NCBI RefSeq assembly: GCF_014489535.1
Contig: NZ_CP060783.1
Location: forward strand, 3,080,501 to 3,144,500
From: Diaphorobacter aerolatus
GTDB taxonomy: Bacteria > Pseudomonadota > Gammaproteobacteria > Burkholderiales > Burkholderiaceae_C
Reading direction: 5' to 3'
DNA length: 64,000 bases
Part shown: positions 1-8,602 of the stretch, piece after piece
Numbering within the stretch: position 1 is the first letter of the stretch
Layout of the letters: each line of letters begins with the position of its first letter
The notes under the pieces: generated by a model
Seen by the model: the letters and a program-made list of their open reading frames with translations, nothing else
Told to the model about the DNA's origin: nothing
The model's database searches: none
Program-made: the position numbers and the translations under genes

Positions 1-1888
1 GACGTGTTGGTCGACTGCAAGCCGTTCATGCCCGGGAACTGCACGGCGTTGTAGACGCCATCGGTCTTGAGCGCGATGTCGCTCACACGGCGGACCAGCG
101 CTTCCGTGCGCTCCAGGGATGCACCCTCGGGTAGCTGGATGACACCGATGAGATACAGCTTGTCCTGCATGGGGATGAATCCGCCAGGGACGGCCTTGAA
201 CACAGCTCCCGTCGCCACCAGTAGCGCGATGTAGACGAGAAACACCGCACCACGCCGCCCGAGGATGCGCGACACGCTGTTTCCATAGCCATCCGCGCTG
301 CGCAGGAAGAAACGGTTGAACGGCCGGAATATCCAGCCCAGACTGCGATCCAGCACCCGCGTGGGCAGGTCTGGCGCGGCACCATGCGGGCGAAGCAGGC
401 GCGCGGCCAGCGCAGGCGACAGCGTCAGCGAGTTGATGGCCGAAATTACCGTGGAGATCGCAATGGTGACGGCGAACTGTTTGTAGAACTGCCCTGTCAC
501 GCCGGACAGGAATGCCATAGGCACGAATACCGAGCACAGCACCAGCGAGATGGCGACGATGGGGCCACTGACTTCGCGCATGGCCTGATGGGCCGCAGCC
601 AGCGGCGCCAGCCCTTCGGCGATGTTGCGCTCGACGTTTTCCACCACCACGATCGCGTCGTCCACCACGATCCCGATGGCAAGCACGAGTCCAAAAAGCG
701 TGAGCGTATTGATGGAAAAGCCCAGCATCAGCAGCACGGCGAAGGTGCCTACCACCGACACCGGCACGGCTAGCAGTGGGATGATGGAGGCACGCCAAGT
801 CTGAAGGAACAAGATCACCACCAGCACCACCAGTCCGATGGCTTCCAGCAGAGTGTTGACGACCGCCTTGATCGACTGACGCACGAAGACAGTTGAGTCA
901 TACTCCACCGACCATTCCACTCCCTCGGGAAAGCGCTTGGCCAACTCGTCCATCTTCGCGCGGACTTGATCCGAGATTTCGATGGCATTGGCGCCCGGGC
1001 TTCAAGGACAGAGATCGCGACAGCAGGCTTGTTGTTGAGCAACGACATCAGCGAGTAGCTGGATGCGTCCATTTCCACGCGCGCCACATCTCGCAGCCGG
1101 GTGACCTGACCCTGCGATCCGGTCTTGACGATGACGTCGCCGAACTCTTCTTCCGTCACCAGCCGGCCCTGCGCATTGATGGACAGGAGGAAGTCGCTTC
1201 CCGAGGGGTTGGGCGGCGCACCTAGTTGACCGGCCGAGACCTGGACGTTCTGTTCGCGCACGGCTTCGACCACATCGCCGGCGGTCATACCCAGCGCCGC
1301 AATTTTGTCGGGGTCCAGCCATAAGCGCATGGCGTAGTCGCCAGAGCCGTAGATCTTGGCATCGCCCACCCCCTGGATGCGTGCCAACTCGTCGCGTACA
1401 TGGAGCACGGCATAGTTGCGCAGGTACAGCGCGTCATAGCGATCGCCCGGCGAGCGCAACTGCACGACCAGCGTTTCGTTGTGGGACTGTTTGACGGTCA
1501 CCACACCTTGCTGGCGCACCGCTTCGGGAAGACGCGGCTCTGCCTGGGCGACACGGTTCTGTACCTTGACCTGGGCGTCGTCGGGATCGGTGCCAGGACG
1601 GAAGGTGACGGTCAGCACCAACACGCCATCACTACCGGCCACGGACTTCATGTAGAGCATGTTTTCCACGCCGGTGATGGATGCCTCCAGTGGTGCGGCT
1701 ACCGTGTCGGCGATTTCGCGCGGATTTGCGCCAGGATACGTGGCGCGAACCTGTACGCTGGGTGGCACGACTTCCGGGTACTCGCTGACGGGCAAGAGCG
1801 GGATCGCGATCAACCCAACCACGAAAATGATGATGGACAGCACGGCCGCAAAAATCGGCCTGTCCACGAAAAAGCGGGCAAAGTTCAT
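1..1888 (-). CDS. MexF/AcrB-type RND efflux permease (3' part outside window, frameshifted)
   Basis: Inner-membrane proton-driven drug exporter subunit of a tripartite RND pump. The N-terminus has the typical start MNFARFFVDRPIF, a first membrane helix at about residues 10-28, and the porter-domain stretches ISEYPEVVPP-like and LARIQGVGDAKIYG, closest in my recollection to MexF/BpeF. The ATG at 1888 is chosen because family members start there; a longer in-frame extension has no support. Near position 1000 the frame shifts: after AVAISVLEA the expected PGANAIEIS appears only if one C is restored in the CCC-GGG run. The coding sense then continues in the new frame to the window edge, so the gene is partial. 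It lies 19 bp after the adaptor gene, as in a two-gene operon. Confidence 0.88.
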
Positions 1889-1907
1889 GATGGCTGGCTC
1901 TCCGCGC

Positions 1908-3110
1908 TCATTCGCTCGCCTGGGCGATTTGTCGGCCTGCAGGCGCCATTTCAATGTCCTGGGCCGTCACTGGCATGCCGACAGAAACCTTCTGGATGCC
2001 GTTGACGATCACGCGGTCGCCGGGATTTAGACCTTCCTCGACGATGCGCAGGCCTTCGGCCTTGCGTCCCAGCGTGATGTCGCGGCGCTGGGCGGTGTTG
2101 TTCTCATCGATCACATACACGTACTTGCGGCTCTGGTCGGTCAGGATGGCCTTGTCGTCGATCAGCATGGCCTCGAAACTGCCGCTACCCGGCAGGCGCA
2201 CTCGGGCATAGAGGCCCGGCGTAAGCAGGCCGTCGGGATTGACCAGGGTGGCGCGTGCGCGGATGGTGCCGGTGGCCGCATCGACACGGTTGTCCACGAA
2301 GTCCACGTTTCCGGCGTGTGGATAGCCGTTCTCGCCGACCAGGCCCACCTGCACCGGGATACTTTCGCTGCGCTGGTCGGGGCGCTCTCCGTTGCGAGCC
2401 ATGTGGGCGTAGCGCAGATAGGTACGCTCGTCGCTATCAAAATGCACGTGCACCGGGTTCAGCGAGACTACGGTGGTCAGGATGCTGGCCTGGCCGTCAG
2501 CACTCACCAAGTTGCCTGCCGTGACCAGTGCACGTCCGGCGCGGCCTGTGATGGGCGAACGTACCTGGGTGAACGACAGATCCAACTTGGCGGTCTCGAC
2601 TGCGGCTTGGGCGAACTGCACGTTGGCTTGGGCCTGATCGGCGGCGGCGTGGCGCTGCTCCAACTCCTCGGTGGAGGCTGCTTGCAACGAAGCCAGCTTT
2701 TGAGCACGGGCCGCTTCGCTACGTGCCAGTGCGGCCTGCGTGCGGGCGCGGGCCAAGTCTGCTTCCGCGCGAGCCAGAGCAGCACGGTAACTGCGAGCGT
2801 CAATCTCGAACAGCACGTCGCCACGTTTGACGATCTGGCCCTCTTCGTAATTGACCCTGTCGATGTAGCCACTCACACGTGGCCGCAGCGCAACGCTTTC
2901 CACCGCCTCGACGCGGCCATTGAACTCATCCCATAGGACGATCTTGCGCACCGACACAGGTGCCACGCTGACCGTGGGTGGAGGGGCGGCGACCGCGTCG
3001 GCGGCGTCGCTATTGCAGCCAGCTAGGGACAGCGCCAGCAAGCTCGCCGCAGCTAACGGCAAGGCGCGGCGCCAGGAAGGCAGGACCGCAAGGTAAGGCA
3101 ATGTGCTCAT
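1908..3110 (-). CDS. MexE-type periplasmic adaptor (membrane fusion) lipoprotein of RND pump
   Basis: Periplasmic adaptor that couples the RND permease to an outer-membrane channel. The 400-residue protein starts at the ATG at 3110 (MSTLPYLAVL), giving a signal sequence ending in a lipobox LSLAGC. It is followed by the barrel-sandwich (lipoyl-like) half motif GYIDRVNYEEGQIVKRGDVLFEID-like, a long Ala/Gln/Glu-rich alpha-hairpin and a second half with LSFTQVRSPITGRAG. The longer reading frame to 3176 would run through the operator and is rejected. It is transcribed from the divergent tetR intergenic region and precedes the permease by 19 bp. No outer-membrane channel gene is in view; it may lie beyond the left edge. 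Confidence 0.9.
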   Translation of the reverse strand: MSTLPYLAVLPSWRRALPLAAASLLALSLAGCNSDAADAVAAPPPTVSVAPVSVRKIVLWDEFNGRVEAVESVALRPRVSGYIDRVNYEEGQIVKRGDVLFEIDARSYRAALARAEADLARARTQAALARSEAARAQKLASLQAASTEELEQRHAAADQAQANVQFAQAAVETAKLDLSFTQVRSPITGRAGRALVTAGNLVSADGQASILTTVVSLNPVHVHFDSDERTYLRYAHMARNGERPDQRSESIPVQVGLVGENGYPHAGNVDFVDNRVDAATGTIRARATLVNPDGLLTPGLYARVRLPGSGSFEAMLIDDKAILTDQSRKYVYVIDENNTAQRRDITLGRKAEGLRIVEEGLNPGDRVIVNGIQKVSVGMPVTAQDIEMAPAGRQIAQASE

Positions 3111-3150
3111 TGTTTTCAGTCTCGAAGGGATGGCGAAACCCGGTTGATAA

Positions 3151-3215
3151 AATTTGACATACGTGACGTATGCCATTTATCATCCACTCATACGCAACGT
3201 ATGTCAATCATTTAC
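3151..3215. promoter_or_regulatory. Divergent promoters with two palindromic TetR operators
   Basis: Two 15-bp near-palindromes, CATACGTGACGTATG (3158-3172) and CATACGCAACGTATG (3189-3203), lie between the adaptor and tetR genes, 31 bp apart. On the plus strand TTGACA at 3154-3159 followed 17 bp later by TTATCA (3177-3182) makes a good sigma-70 promoter for tetR. On the minus strand TTGACA (3207-3202) with GATGAT or TGATAA about 17-19 bp on drives the pump. Each operator overlaps a -35 box and spacer, so binding would block both promoters. A weaker third half-site (CATACACTTCTTATG) follows near 3214. Confidence 0.75.
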
Positions 3216-3251
3216 ATACACTTCTTATGTGAAAAATCGGAGGACGACCTA

Positions 3252-3857
3252 ATGGCACAAAAGCGTGCAGAGATGATTGAGGAAACGCGGGCCAAGCTCA
3301 TCAGTGCCGCCCGCGCTGCGTTCGCAACCGTGGGATATGCGGACAGTTCAATGGATGAGCTGACGGCCCAAGCCGGACTGACGCGCGGAGCGCTCTATCA
3401 CCACTTCGGTGGAAAGAAAGGGCTGCTGGAGGCGGTCATCGCCCAGATTGATGCAGAGATATCTGGCCGACTGGCCGTCATCGTCGAGGAGGCGGAGTCC
3501 ACCTGGGACGGCTTCGTTCAGGAGTGCATTGGCTACATCAAGATGGCCGTCGAGCCCGAAGTCCAGCGGATCGTCCTGCTGGACGGGCCAGCGGTTCTGG
3601 GCGATCCCTCCCAGTGGCTCTGCCAGAACGTGTGCATCGTGAACACGCGCCGCAGCCTCCAGAAGTTGATCGAGGAGGCAGTCATACGCCCCGTCGATCC
3701 CCTGGCGACGGCCCGCCTGATAAACGGGGCGCTGCTGGGCGCATCGCTGTGGATCGCCAGCGCAGACGACCCACGCGCCGCTTCCGAAAAAGCCGTGCAG
3801 GGATTTCTTGTACTGGTGGCGGGCTTGCGGCGGGACACCTCTCCCGCGCAGCCGTAA
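3252..3857 (+). CDS. TetR/AcrR-family repressor of the RND pump
   Basis: One-component repressor, probably ligand-responsive, controlling the divergent efflux operon and itself. The N-terminal helix-turn-helix is clear (AFATVGYADSSMDELTAQAG then LTRGALYHHFGGKKGLLEAV, about residues 20-60). The rest is a helical ligand-binding domain typical of the 200-residue family. I take ATG 3252 (MAQKRAEM), preceded by a GGAGGA ribosome site, over an in-frame ATG at 3144 that would place the start inside the operator. Which compounds are sensed cannot be read from the sequence. Confidence 0.9.
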   Translation: MAQKRAEMIEETRAKLISAARAAFATVGYADSSMDELTAQAGLTRGALYHHFGGKKGLLEAVIAQIDAEISGRLAVIVEEAESTWDGFVQECIGYIKMAVEPEVQRIVLLDGPAVLGDPSQWLCQNVCIVNTRRSLQKLIEEAVIRPVDPLATARLINGALLGASLWIASADDPRAASEKAVQGFLVLVAGLRRDTSPAQP

Positions 3858-3920
3858 CAACCCAAAGGTGCCGACCGGCAGGCCGGACTCTTTGACCCAG
3901 AAATATAGGAGTAATATTGA

Positions 3921-4955
3921 ATGTCATCTCAACTCCAAGACGCTCTAGGCATGTTCGCCTTTCTCGCTATCGAGCTATCGGTTTTATTCATTGGCATTAG
4001 CTTGCTGGTCGGAGTTCTTCAACGTCACATCCCACCATCCAAGGTGGAAGCGTTACTGACTTCCAGTGGGAAGCGAGGCTATTTTCTTGCTGCTGGTTTA
4101 GGAGCTATAACGCCCTTCTGTAGTTGCTCGACTATCCCCATGTTGAAAGGGTTGATTCGGGCACGGGCCGGTTTTGGGCCGATGATGGTGTTTCTTTTCT
4201 CATCTCCGTTGCTGAATCCTATCGTCGTCGGCCTGCTGGTTGCCACGTTTGGATGGACACTTACTGCTATCTATGTGCTCGCCGCTTTGGTGGTCGCGGT
4301 AGGTGCCGGATGGCTGCTTCACACGCTTGGCTTCGAGCGTTATGTGCGCCGGACGGCGACACAAGAGAGCAGTGGATGTAGTTCATCAGCAAGCCCGTGC
4401 AGTGCTACATCGACCGCATCGAGTTGCGGCACCAACAGCTGCGACACCACTCCGAAGACGGCTTCTTGCGGGGCTGATAGGAAGACAACAGTCTCTACGT
4501 CTAGCGAATGCTGTGACAGTCAACCCACTGTCACGGTTAAGAAAGAAGGGAAGTACAGTGGTGTGTGGCGGGAAGCTTGGTCGGACTTTATCGATGTGTT
4601 GCCTTACCTGCTCATCGGTATTGCGATTGGCAGCGTGATCTATGGTTTCATGCCCACTGACTTATTGGAGCAGTATGCAGGCCCAGATAATCCCTTTGCC
4701 ATTCCAGTTGCCGCTGTCATCGGCGTGCCGTTGTATATTCGCGCTGAAGCCGTCATACCTCTGGCAGCGGCTCTGATGGCCAAAGGCGTGGGTGCCGGGA
4801 CGGTGCTAGCGTTTATCATCGGCAGTGCCGGAGCCAGCCTGACTGAGCTCATTCTGTTGCGCTCTTTGTTCACGCTGAAGCTTTTAGCGGCGTTTTTAGC
4901 AGTCATTTTTGCTATGGCGATGATTGCCGGTTACGCCACCTACCTGTTTTTCTGA
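3921..4955 (+). CDS. UPF0718/DUF318 permease (SO_0444 or ArsP-like metal exporter)
   Basis: Predicted inner-membrane permease of 344 residues. It carries the family signature FCSCSTIPM (about residues 66-74) and a second half with paired helices (FIDVLPYLLIGIAIGSVIYG, then IRAEAVIPLAAALMAKG). Relatives export copper/zinc or organoarsenicals. Between the halves (about residues 146-200) lies a hydrophilic loop with about ten cysteines, several spaced CxxxxxC or paired CC, suggesting metal binding. An AGGAG ribosome site precedes ATG 3921. The gene ends only 12 bp before the ISL3 transposase start and is read the same way, so it is probably a passenger gene of that insertion sequence. The transported metal is inferred, not shown. 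Confidence 0.8.
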   Translation: MSSQLQDALGMFAFLAIELSVLFIGISLLVGVLQRHIPPSKVEALLTSSGKRGYFLAAGLGAITPFCSCSTIPMLKGLIRARAGFGPMMVFLFSSPLLNPIVVGLLVATFGWTLTAIYVLAALVVAVGAGWLLHTLGFERYVRRTATQESSGCSSSASPCSATSTASSCGTNSCDTTPKTASCGADRKTTVSTSSECCDSQPTVTVKKEGKYSGVWREAWSDFIDVLPYLLIGIAIGSVIYGFMPTDLLEQYAGPDNPFAIPVAAVIGVPLYIRAEAVIPLAAALMAKGVGAGTVLAFIIGSAGASLTELILLRSLFTLKLLAAFLAVIFAMAMIAGYATYLFF

Positions 4956-4967
4956 TCAAGGCGGGAG

Positions 4968-6245
4968 ATGATTAATTCGTTAAGCCTTCCTGGGTACCAG
5001 TTGGTGGATTCTGATGAGCAGAATGAAGACATACATTTTCGGCTTGAAGCACCTACACCAGTAGCCTGCGAGGGGTGCGGCGTGCAGGGTGAGTTCGTGC
5101 GGTTCGGCAAGCGTGACGTTCCCTATCGTGATCTGCCCATCCACGGCAAGCGGGTCACTCTCTGGGTGGTCCGCCGCCGATACACCTGCCGGGCCTGCAA
5201 GACAACATTCAGGCCCCAGCTACCGGAGATGGTGGACGGATTCCGTATGACACTGCGGCTGCATGAGTACGTGGAGAAGGAATCCTTCAACCACCCCTAC
5301 ACCTTTGTGGCGGCACAGACCGGCCTGGACGAGAAGACGGTGCGCGACATCTTCAACGCCCGCGCCGAGTTCCTGGGGCGCTGGCACCGCTTCGAGACGC
5401 CCCGCATCCTGGGCATTGACGAGCTATACCTGAACAAGCGCTACCGCTGCATTCTGACCAACATTGAGGAGCGAACCCTGCTCGACCTGCTGGCCACCCG
5501 CCGCCAGGACGTGGTGACCAACTACCTGATGAAGCTGAAAGACCGGCAGAAGGTCGAGATCGTCAGCATGGACATGTGGAACCCCTACCGGGCAGCGGTC
5601 AAGGCTGTGCTGCCCCAGGCCCGTATCGTGGTCGATAAGTTCCATGTGGTGCGCATGGCCAACGATGCCCTAGAGAGAGTGCGCAAGGGCCTCAGAAAGG
5701 AGCCGAAACCGTCCCAGAGCCGGACTCTCAAGGGAGACCGGAAAATCCTGCTGAAACGCGCTCACGAAGTCTCAGACCGGGAGCGCCTCATCATGGAGAC
5801 CTGGACAGGCGCGTTCCCGCAACTGCTGGCCGCCTACGAGCACAAGGAGCGCTTCTACGGCATCTGGGACGCCACCACACGGCTCCAGGCAGAAGCCGCC
5901 CTGGACGAGTGGATAGCCACCATCCCGAAGGGCCAAAAGGAAGTCTGGAGCGATCTGGTCAGGGCAGTGGGAAACTGGCGCGAAGAGACCATGACCTACT
6001 TCGAGACGGACATGCCCGTCACCAACGCTTACACGGAGTCCATCAACCGACTGGCCAAGGACAAGAACCGTGAAGGGCGCGGTTACTCCTTCGAGGTGAT
6101 GCGGGCACGAATGCTCTACACCACGAAGCACAAGAAGAAGGCACCGACTGCGAAGGTCTCTCCTTTCTACAAGAAAACCATCGGTTACGGACTGCCGGAC
6201 TTCGCAGAGGAACTCAACTACGGAGTCGATCTATCAACCATCTGA
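4968..6245 (+). CDS. tnpA: ISL3-family transposase
   Basis: Complete 425-residue DDE transposase of the ISL3 family. The N-terminal zinc-binding region has paired cysteines (ACEGCGVQGEF, then YTCRACKTTF, about residues 34-80). The catalytic core shows ILGIDELYLNKRY, VSMDMWNPYRAAV and VVDKFHVVRMAN, and ends with NAYTESINRLAK, matching ISL3 DDE signatures. No frameshift is seen, so it could be active. It starts 12 bp after the permease, and a terminal-repeat-like sequence follows its stop. Confidence 0.93.
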   Translation: MINSLSLPGYQLVDSDEQNEDIHFRLEAPTPVACEGCGVQGEFVRFGKRDVPYRDLPIHGKRVTLWVVRRRYTCRACKTTFRPQLPEMVDGFRMTLRLHEYVEKESFNHPYTFVAAQTGLDEKTVRDIFNARAEFLGRWHRFETPRILGIDELYLNKRYRCILTNIEERTLLDLLATRRQDVVTNYLMKLKDRQKVEIVSMDMWNPYRAAVKAVLPQARIVVDKFHVVRMANDALERVRKGLRKEPKPSQSRTLKGDRKILLKRAHEVSDRERLIMETWTGAFPQLLAAYEHKERFYGIWDATTRLQAEAALDEWIATIPKGQKEVWSDLVRAVGNWREETMTYFETDMPVTNAYTESINRLAKDKNREGRGYSFEVMRARMLYTTKHKKKAPTAKVSPFYKKTIGYGLPDFAEELNYGVDLSTI

Positions 6246-6258
6246 GGGTGGTATCAGA

Positions 6259-6284
6259 TTGATGGGGTGAAGGTGCCCCATCAA
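6259..6284 (+). terminator. Hairpin after ISL3 transposase
   Basis: Perfect 9-bp stem TTGATGGGG / CCCCATCAA with an 8-nt loop, 13 bp after the transposase stop. No T-run follows; instead the terminal repeat begins. It may terminate tnpA transcription or protect the element against read-through. Confidence 0.5.
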
Positions 6285-6325
6285 CCATTAAATCCGTATA
6301 CCCCAACCATTAAATCCGTATACCC
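6283..6325. repeat. Duplicated ISL3 terminal repeat
   Basis: The 21-bp sequence AACCATTAAATCCGTATACCC occurs twice in tandem (6283-6303 and 6305-6325) with one C between. Read outward-in, it begins GGGTATACGGATTT, which looks like an ISL3 terminal repeat. One copy is expected at an element end; two suggest a second insertion or a duplication of the end. Confidence 0.6.
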
Positions 6326-7126
6326 GTATTTCTCAATGTCCCGTCTTTTGGCGACGTGGGTCACATCCATGACCTGTGGCCATTCATGGGCTACGTCACG
6401 GCACAGACGTCGCGCATCGCGCTCGCAACTGGCAGCGTCATCACCACTCTGCGTCATCCCTTGCTTGTGGCCAAAGCAGCAGCCTCGATCGACCGCTTGT
6501 CAAATCAGCGCCTGGTGCTAGGTATCGCCACGGGTGATCGGCCAACAGAGTTCCCGGCCTTCGGTCAGACAATGGATGCGCGAGCCACGTTGTTCCAAGA
6601 AGCATTGACTGTGTTGCGTCAAGCCTGGCGTGAGGACTTCCCGGAAATCTCCACGCCCCGAGTGAACTTGTCGGGTGCAGATACGCTGCCGAAACCGGCG
6701 TTGAGAGACATTCCCGTGATGGTGACTGGTCATTCACGCCAGTCGGTCGAATGGATTGCCGAGCATGGGGATGGCTGGCTTTACTATCCCCAAAATATCG
6801 CGCAGCAAGCCATGACAATCAAGAATTGGCGGTCGCTGACACCAAGATTCAAACCCTTCACGCAATCCTTCTATATTGACCTGTCGGAGAATCCCGATGA
6901 ACCCCCGTCGCCCATCTTCCTCGGGTTTCGGGCTGGTCACCGATTCTTTACTGACTACTTCAGCCGCTTGCGCGATATTGGGGTTAATCATATTGGCCTC
7001 AACCTGAAATACGCGACACGTCCGGCGCATGAGATTGTTCAGGAACTTGGCGAGCATGTCGTACCGCACTTTCCGGCGCACGCTACTGCCCATTTGGAGG
7101 AGGCGCAGGATGCTGCACGGTCATAA
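6326..7126 (+). pseudogene. LLM-class flavin-dependent oxidoreductase, 5' end lost at IS junction
   Basis: Luciferase-like monooxygenase fold enzyme that would use reduced flavin. The readable part contains IALATGSVITTLRHPLLVAK, LVLGIATGDRPTEFPAFG and IPVMVTGHSRQS, resembling the BA3436-type LLM family as I remember it. The open frame runs back through PSFGDVG without a good start right up to the ISL3 terminus at 6325. About 50-60 N-terminal residues of the barrel therefore appear to have been removed. A GTG at 6356 allows a 256-residue product, but it would lack the first beta-alpha units. The 3' end overlaps the next gene by 17 bp, so the three downstream genes were one operon. Confidence 0.75.
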
Positions 7127-7997
7127 AATTTTTGCCTGGGATCTCGCTTTTACTTCTTCGGCTGGTACCTATGCCTTCGATGTCCAATGCGAAATGCTGG
7201 CTGACATCGGTTATGACGGCCTGACCTATGCCGTCTGGTCAGGGAGCCGATGGGAAACCGCAAAGCGTCTATCCACCGTGAAAGATCGTTTCGGTTTGGA
7301 GGTCTTTAGCGTGTATGTGGTGATCGACCTGGATCAGGGCCCACAGCATCCCATCAACGCAGGACTCTTGCGGATGCTTGAGGAGATGGAAGGCGTGAAG
7401 GCTGTCAATCTTGGAATCAGGACGGCAGGCCACGGTTCAAATCATCGAAAGGCACCGGACGACAAGGTATTGCAGGACTTCCTTGGTCGGGCACTTGAGA
7501 TTTGCGCACGGCGCGGAATTGACATCCTGCTGTATTTTCATCTGGGCTTCTGGATGGATCATTACTCCATTGCGGCACAGATCTGCTCGGTCGTGAACCA
7601 TCCGAATCTCGGCATCGTGTTTCCAAGCTATCACTGGTATGGCTACGAAACCAATGCAGGCAGCCCGACGGAGGGCTATCAGGCAGTAGACCCGACGCCA
7701 GCGTTAATGGCGTCAACACCCTTCATGCGGGAATTGACTCTCAGCGGCGCAACCCGCAGCCCACTTGGCTGGAGTCGTATTGCCACTTTCGAGGCGCTCG
7801 ATGCAGGAGAACTCGACAACTTCGCACTTCTTGGACTTGCCAAGTCGTTCGGTTATACCGGCCCCGTCGGCTATGACGGCACATTGGTCGGGGGGAATCC
7901 ATACAGCACGCTCAAACGCTCCTATGACGCGATGGACGAGATGTTGGGTTTGCTGACAAAGCACCCTGGTTGGGCCAAGCGTGAAACGCACCCGTAA
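7110..7997 (+). CDS. Sugar phosphate isomerase/epimerase-like TIM-barrel protein
   Basis: A 295-residue AP-endonuclease-2-like TIM barrel (xylose-isomerase-like family). Recognisable parts are FAWDLAFTSSAGTYAFDVQC at the N-terminus, IDILLYFHLGFWMDH with possible metal-binding His/Asp, and LGIVFPSYHWYGYE. ATG 7110 follows a GGAGG site inside the end of the LLM gene. The substrate is unknown. Placement between a flavin monooxygenase and a flavin reductase suggests a catabolic pathway step such as isomerising the oxidised product. Confidence 0.75.
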   Translation: MLHGHKIFAWDLAFTSSAGTYAFDVQCEMLADIGYDGLTYAVWSGSRWETAKRLSTVKDRFGLEVFSVYVVIDLDQGPQHPINAGLLRMLEEMEGVKAVNLGIRTAGHGSNHRKAPDDKVLQDFLGRALEICARRGIDILLYFHLGFWMDHYSIAAQICSVVNHPNLGIVFPSYHWYGYETNAGSPTEGYQAVDPTPALMASTPFMRELTLSGATRSPLGWSRIATFEALDAGELDNFALLGLAKSFGYTGPVGYDGTLVGGNPYSTLKRSYDAMDEMLGLLTKHPGWAKRETHP

Positions 7998-8000
7998 CCT

Positions 8001-8519
8001 ATGATTGAGCACACCTACATGTCCCAACACCCTTTGATTGCTGCCCAATTGAGGCAGGCGATGCGCGGCGTGGCCTCCACGGTGACGCTAATCACGTCGA
8101 TCGCTCCCGATGGCCACGGACACGTAATGATCGCCAGTTCATTCACATCAGTCTCACTGGAGCCGCCCACGGTTCTAGTGTGCATTGGTCAGCAAACCCG
8201 TATCCATGGGCCGCTGCTGGCTGCTCGACGATTCTGCATCAATGTACTCCGCGCAGAACAGGAGGTACTTGCGGTGCACTGCCGTAGCGCCACGGGGACC
8301 GACCGTTTCGATCATGAAGCCTGGCGATTTGATGAAGTCAATGGGTTGCCCTATCTGCAAGGGGCGCAGGCTTCGCTGTTCTGTGAGCTGATTGAACACC
8401 ATGCAGTCGGCACCCACTCGGTAATGCTGGCCAGTGTCGAGCGTGTGCTCACATCTGCATATGCCGATCCACTCGTCTATCTGGATGGCCGCTTCCGGGC
8501 CATAGATCCAACCCGTTGA
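8001..8519 (+). CDS. Flavin reductase (NtaB/HpaC-like, FMN-binding split barrel)
   Basis: Reduces FMN or FAD with NAD(P)H to supply a two-component monooxygenase. The family pattern is clear: LRQAMRGVASTVTLITS, then VMIASSFTSVSLEPPTVLVC (flavin phosphate region), then FCINVLRAEQEVLA, and the late VGTHSVMLASVERV. Two starts are possible, ATG 8001 or ATG 8019; neither has a strong ribosome site, and 8019 fits family length better. It follows the isomerase-like gene by 3 bp. Its natural partner is the truncated LLM oxidoreductase upstream, so the pathway is probably broken. Confidence 0.85.
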   Translation: MIEHTYMSQHPLIAAQLRQAMRGVASTVTLITSIAPDGHGHVMIASSFTSVSLEPPTVLVCIGQQTRIHGPLLAARRFCINVLRAEQEVLAVHCRSATGTDRFDHEAWRFDEVNGLPYLQGAQASLFCELIEHHAVGTHSVMLASVERVLTSAYADPLVYLDGRFRAIDPTR

Positions 8520-8602
8520 AGATATGCAGCGAAGAATTTCACAACTGCCTCGGCATATCTCTAGACAGCCTGCCGGGTTATGTGGCTGAGACTCTTCGAG
8601 CA

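Larger units (their letters stand above)
3921..6325 (+). mobile_element. ISL3-family insertion sequence with permease passenger (left end not located)
   Basis: The unit comprises the permease, the transposase and a right terminus at 6283-6325. The right terminus abuts an LLM oxidoreductase gene that lacks its 5' part, which supports an insertion junction there. I searched 3858-3920 and further left for the complementary start GGGTATACGGATTTAATGG and did not find it. The left boundary is therefore only a minimum, and no target duplication can be shown. Confidence 0.55.
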
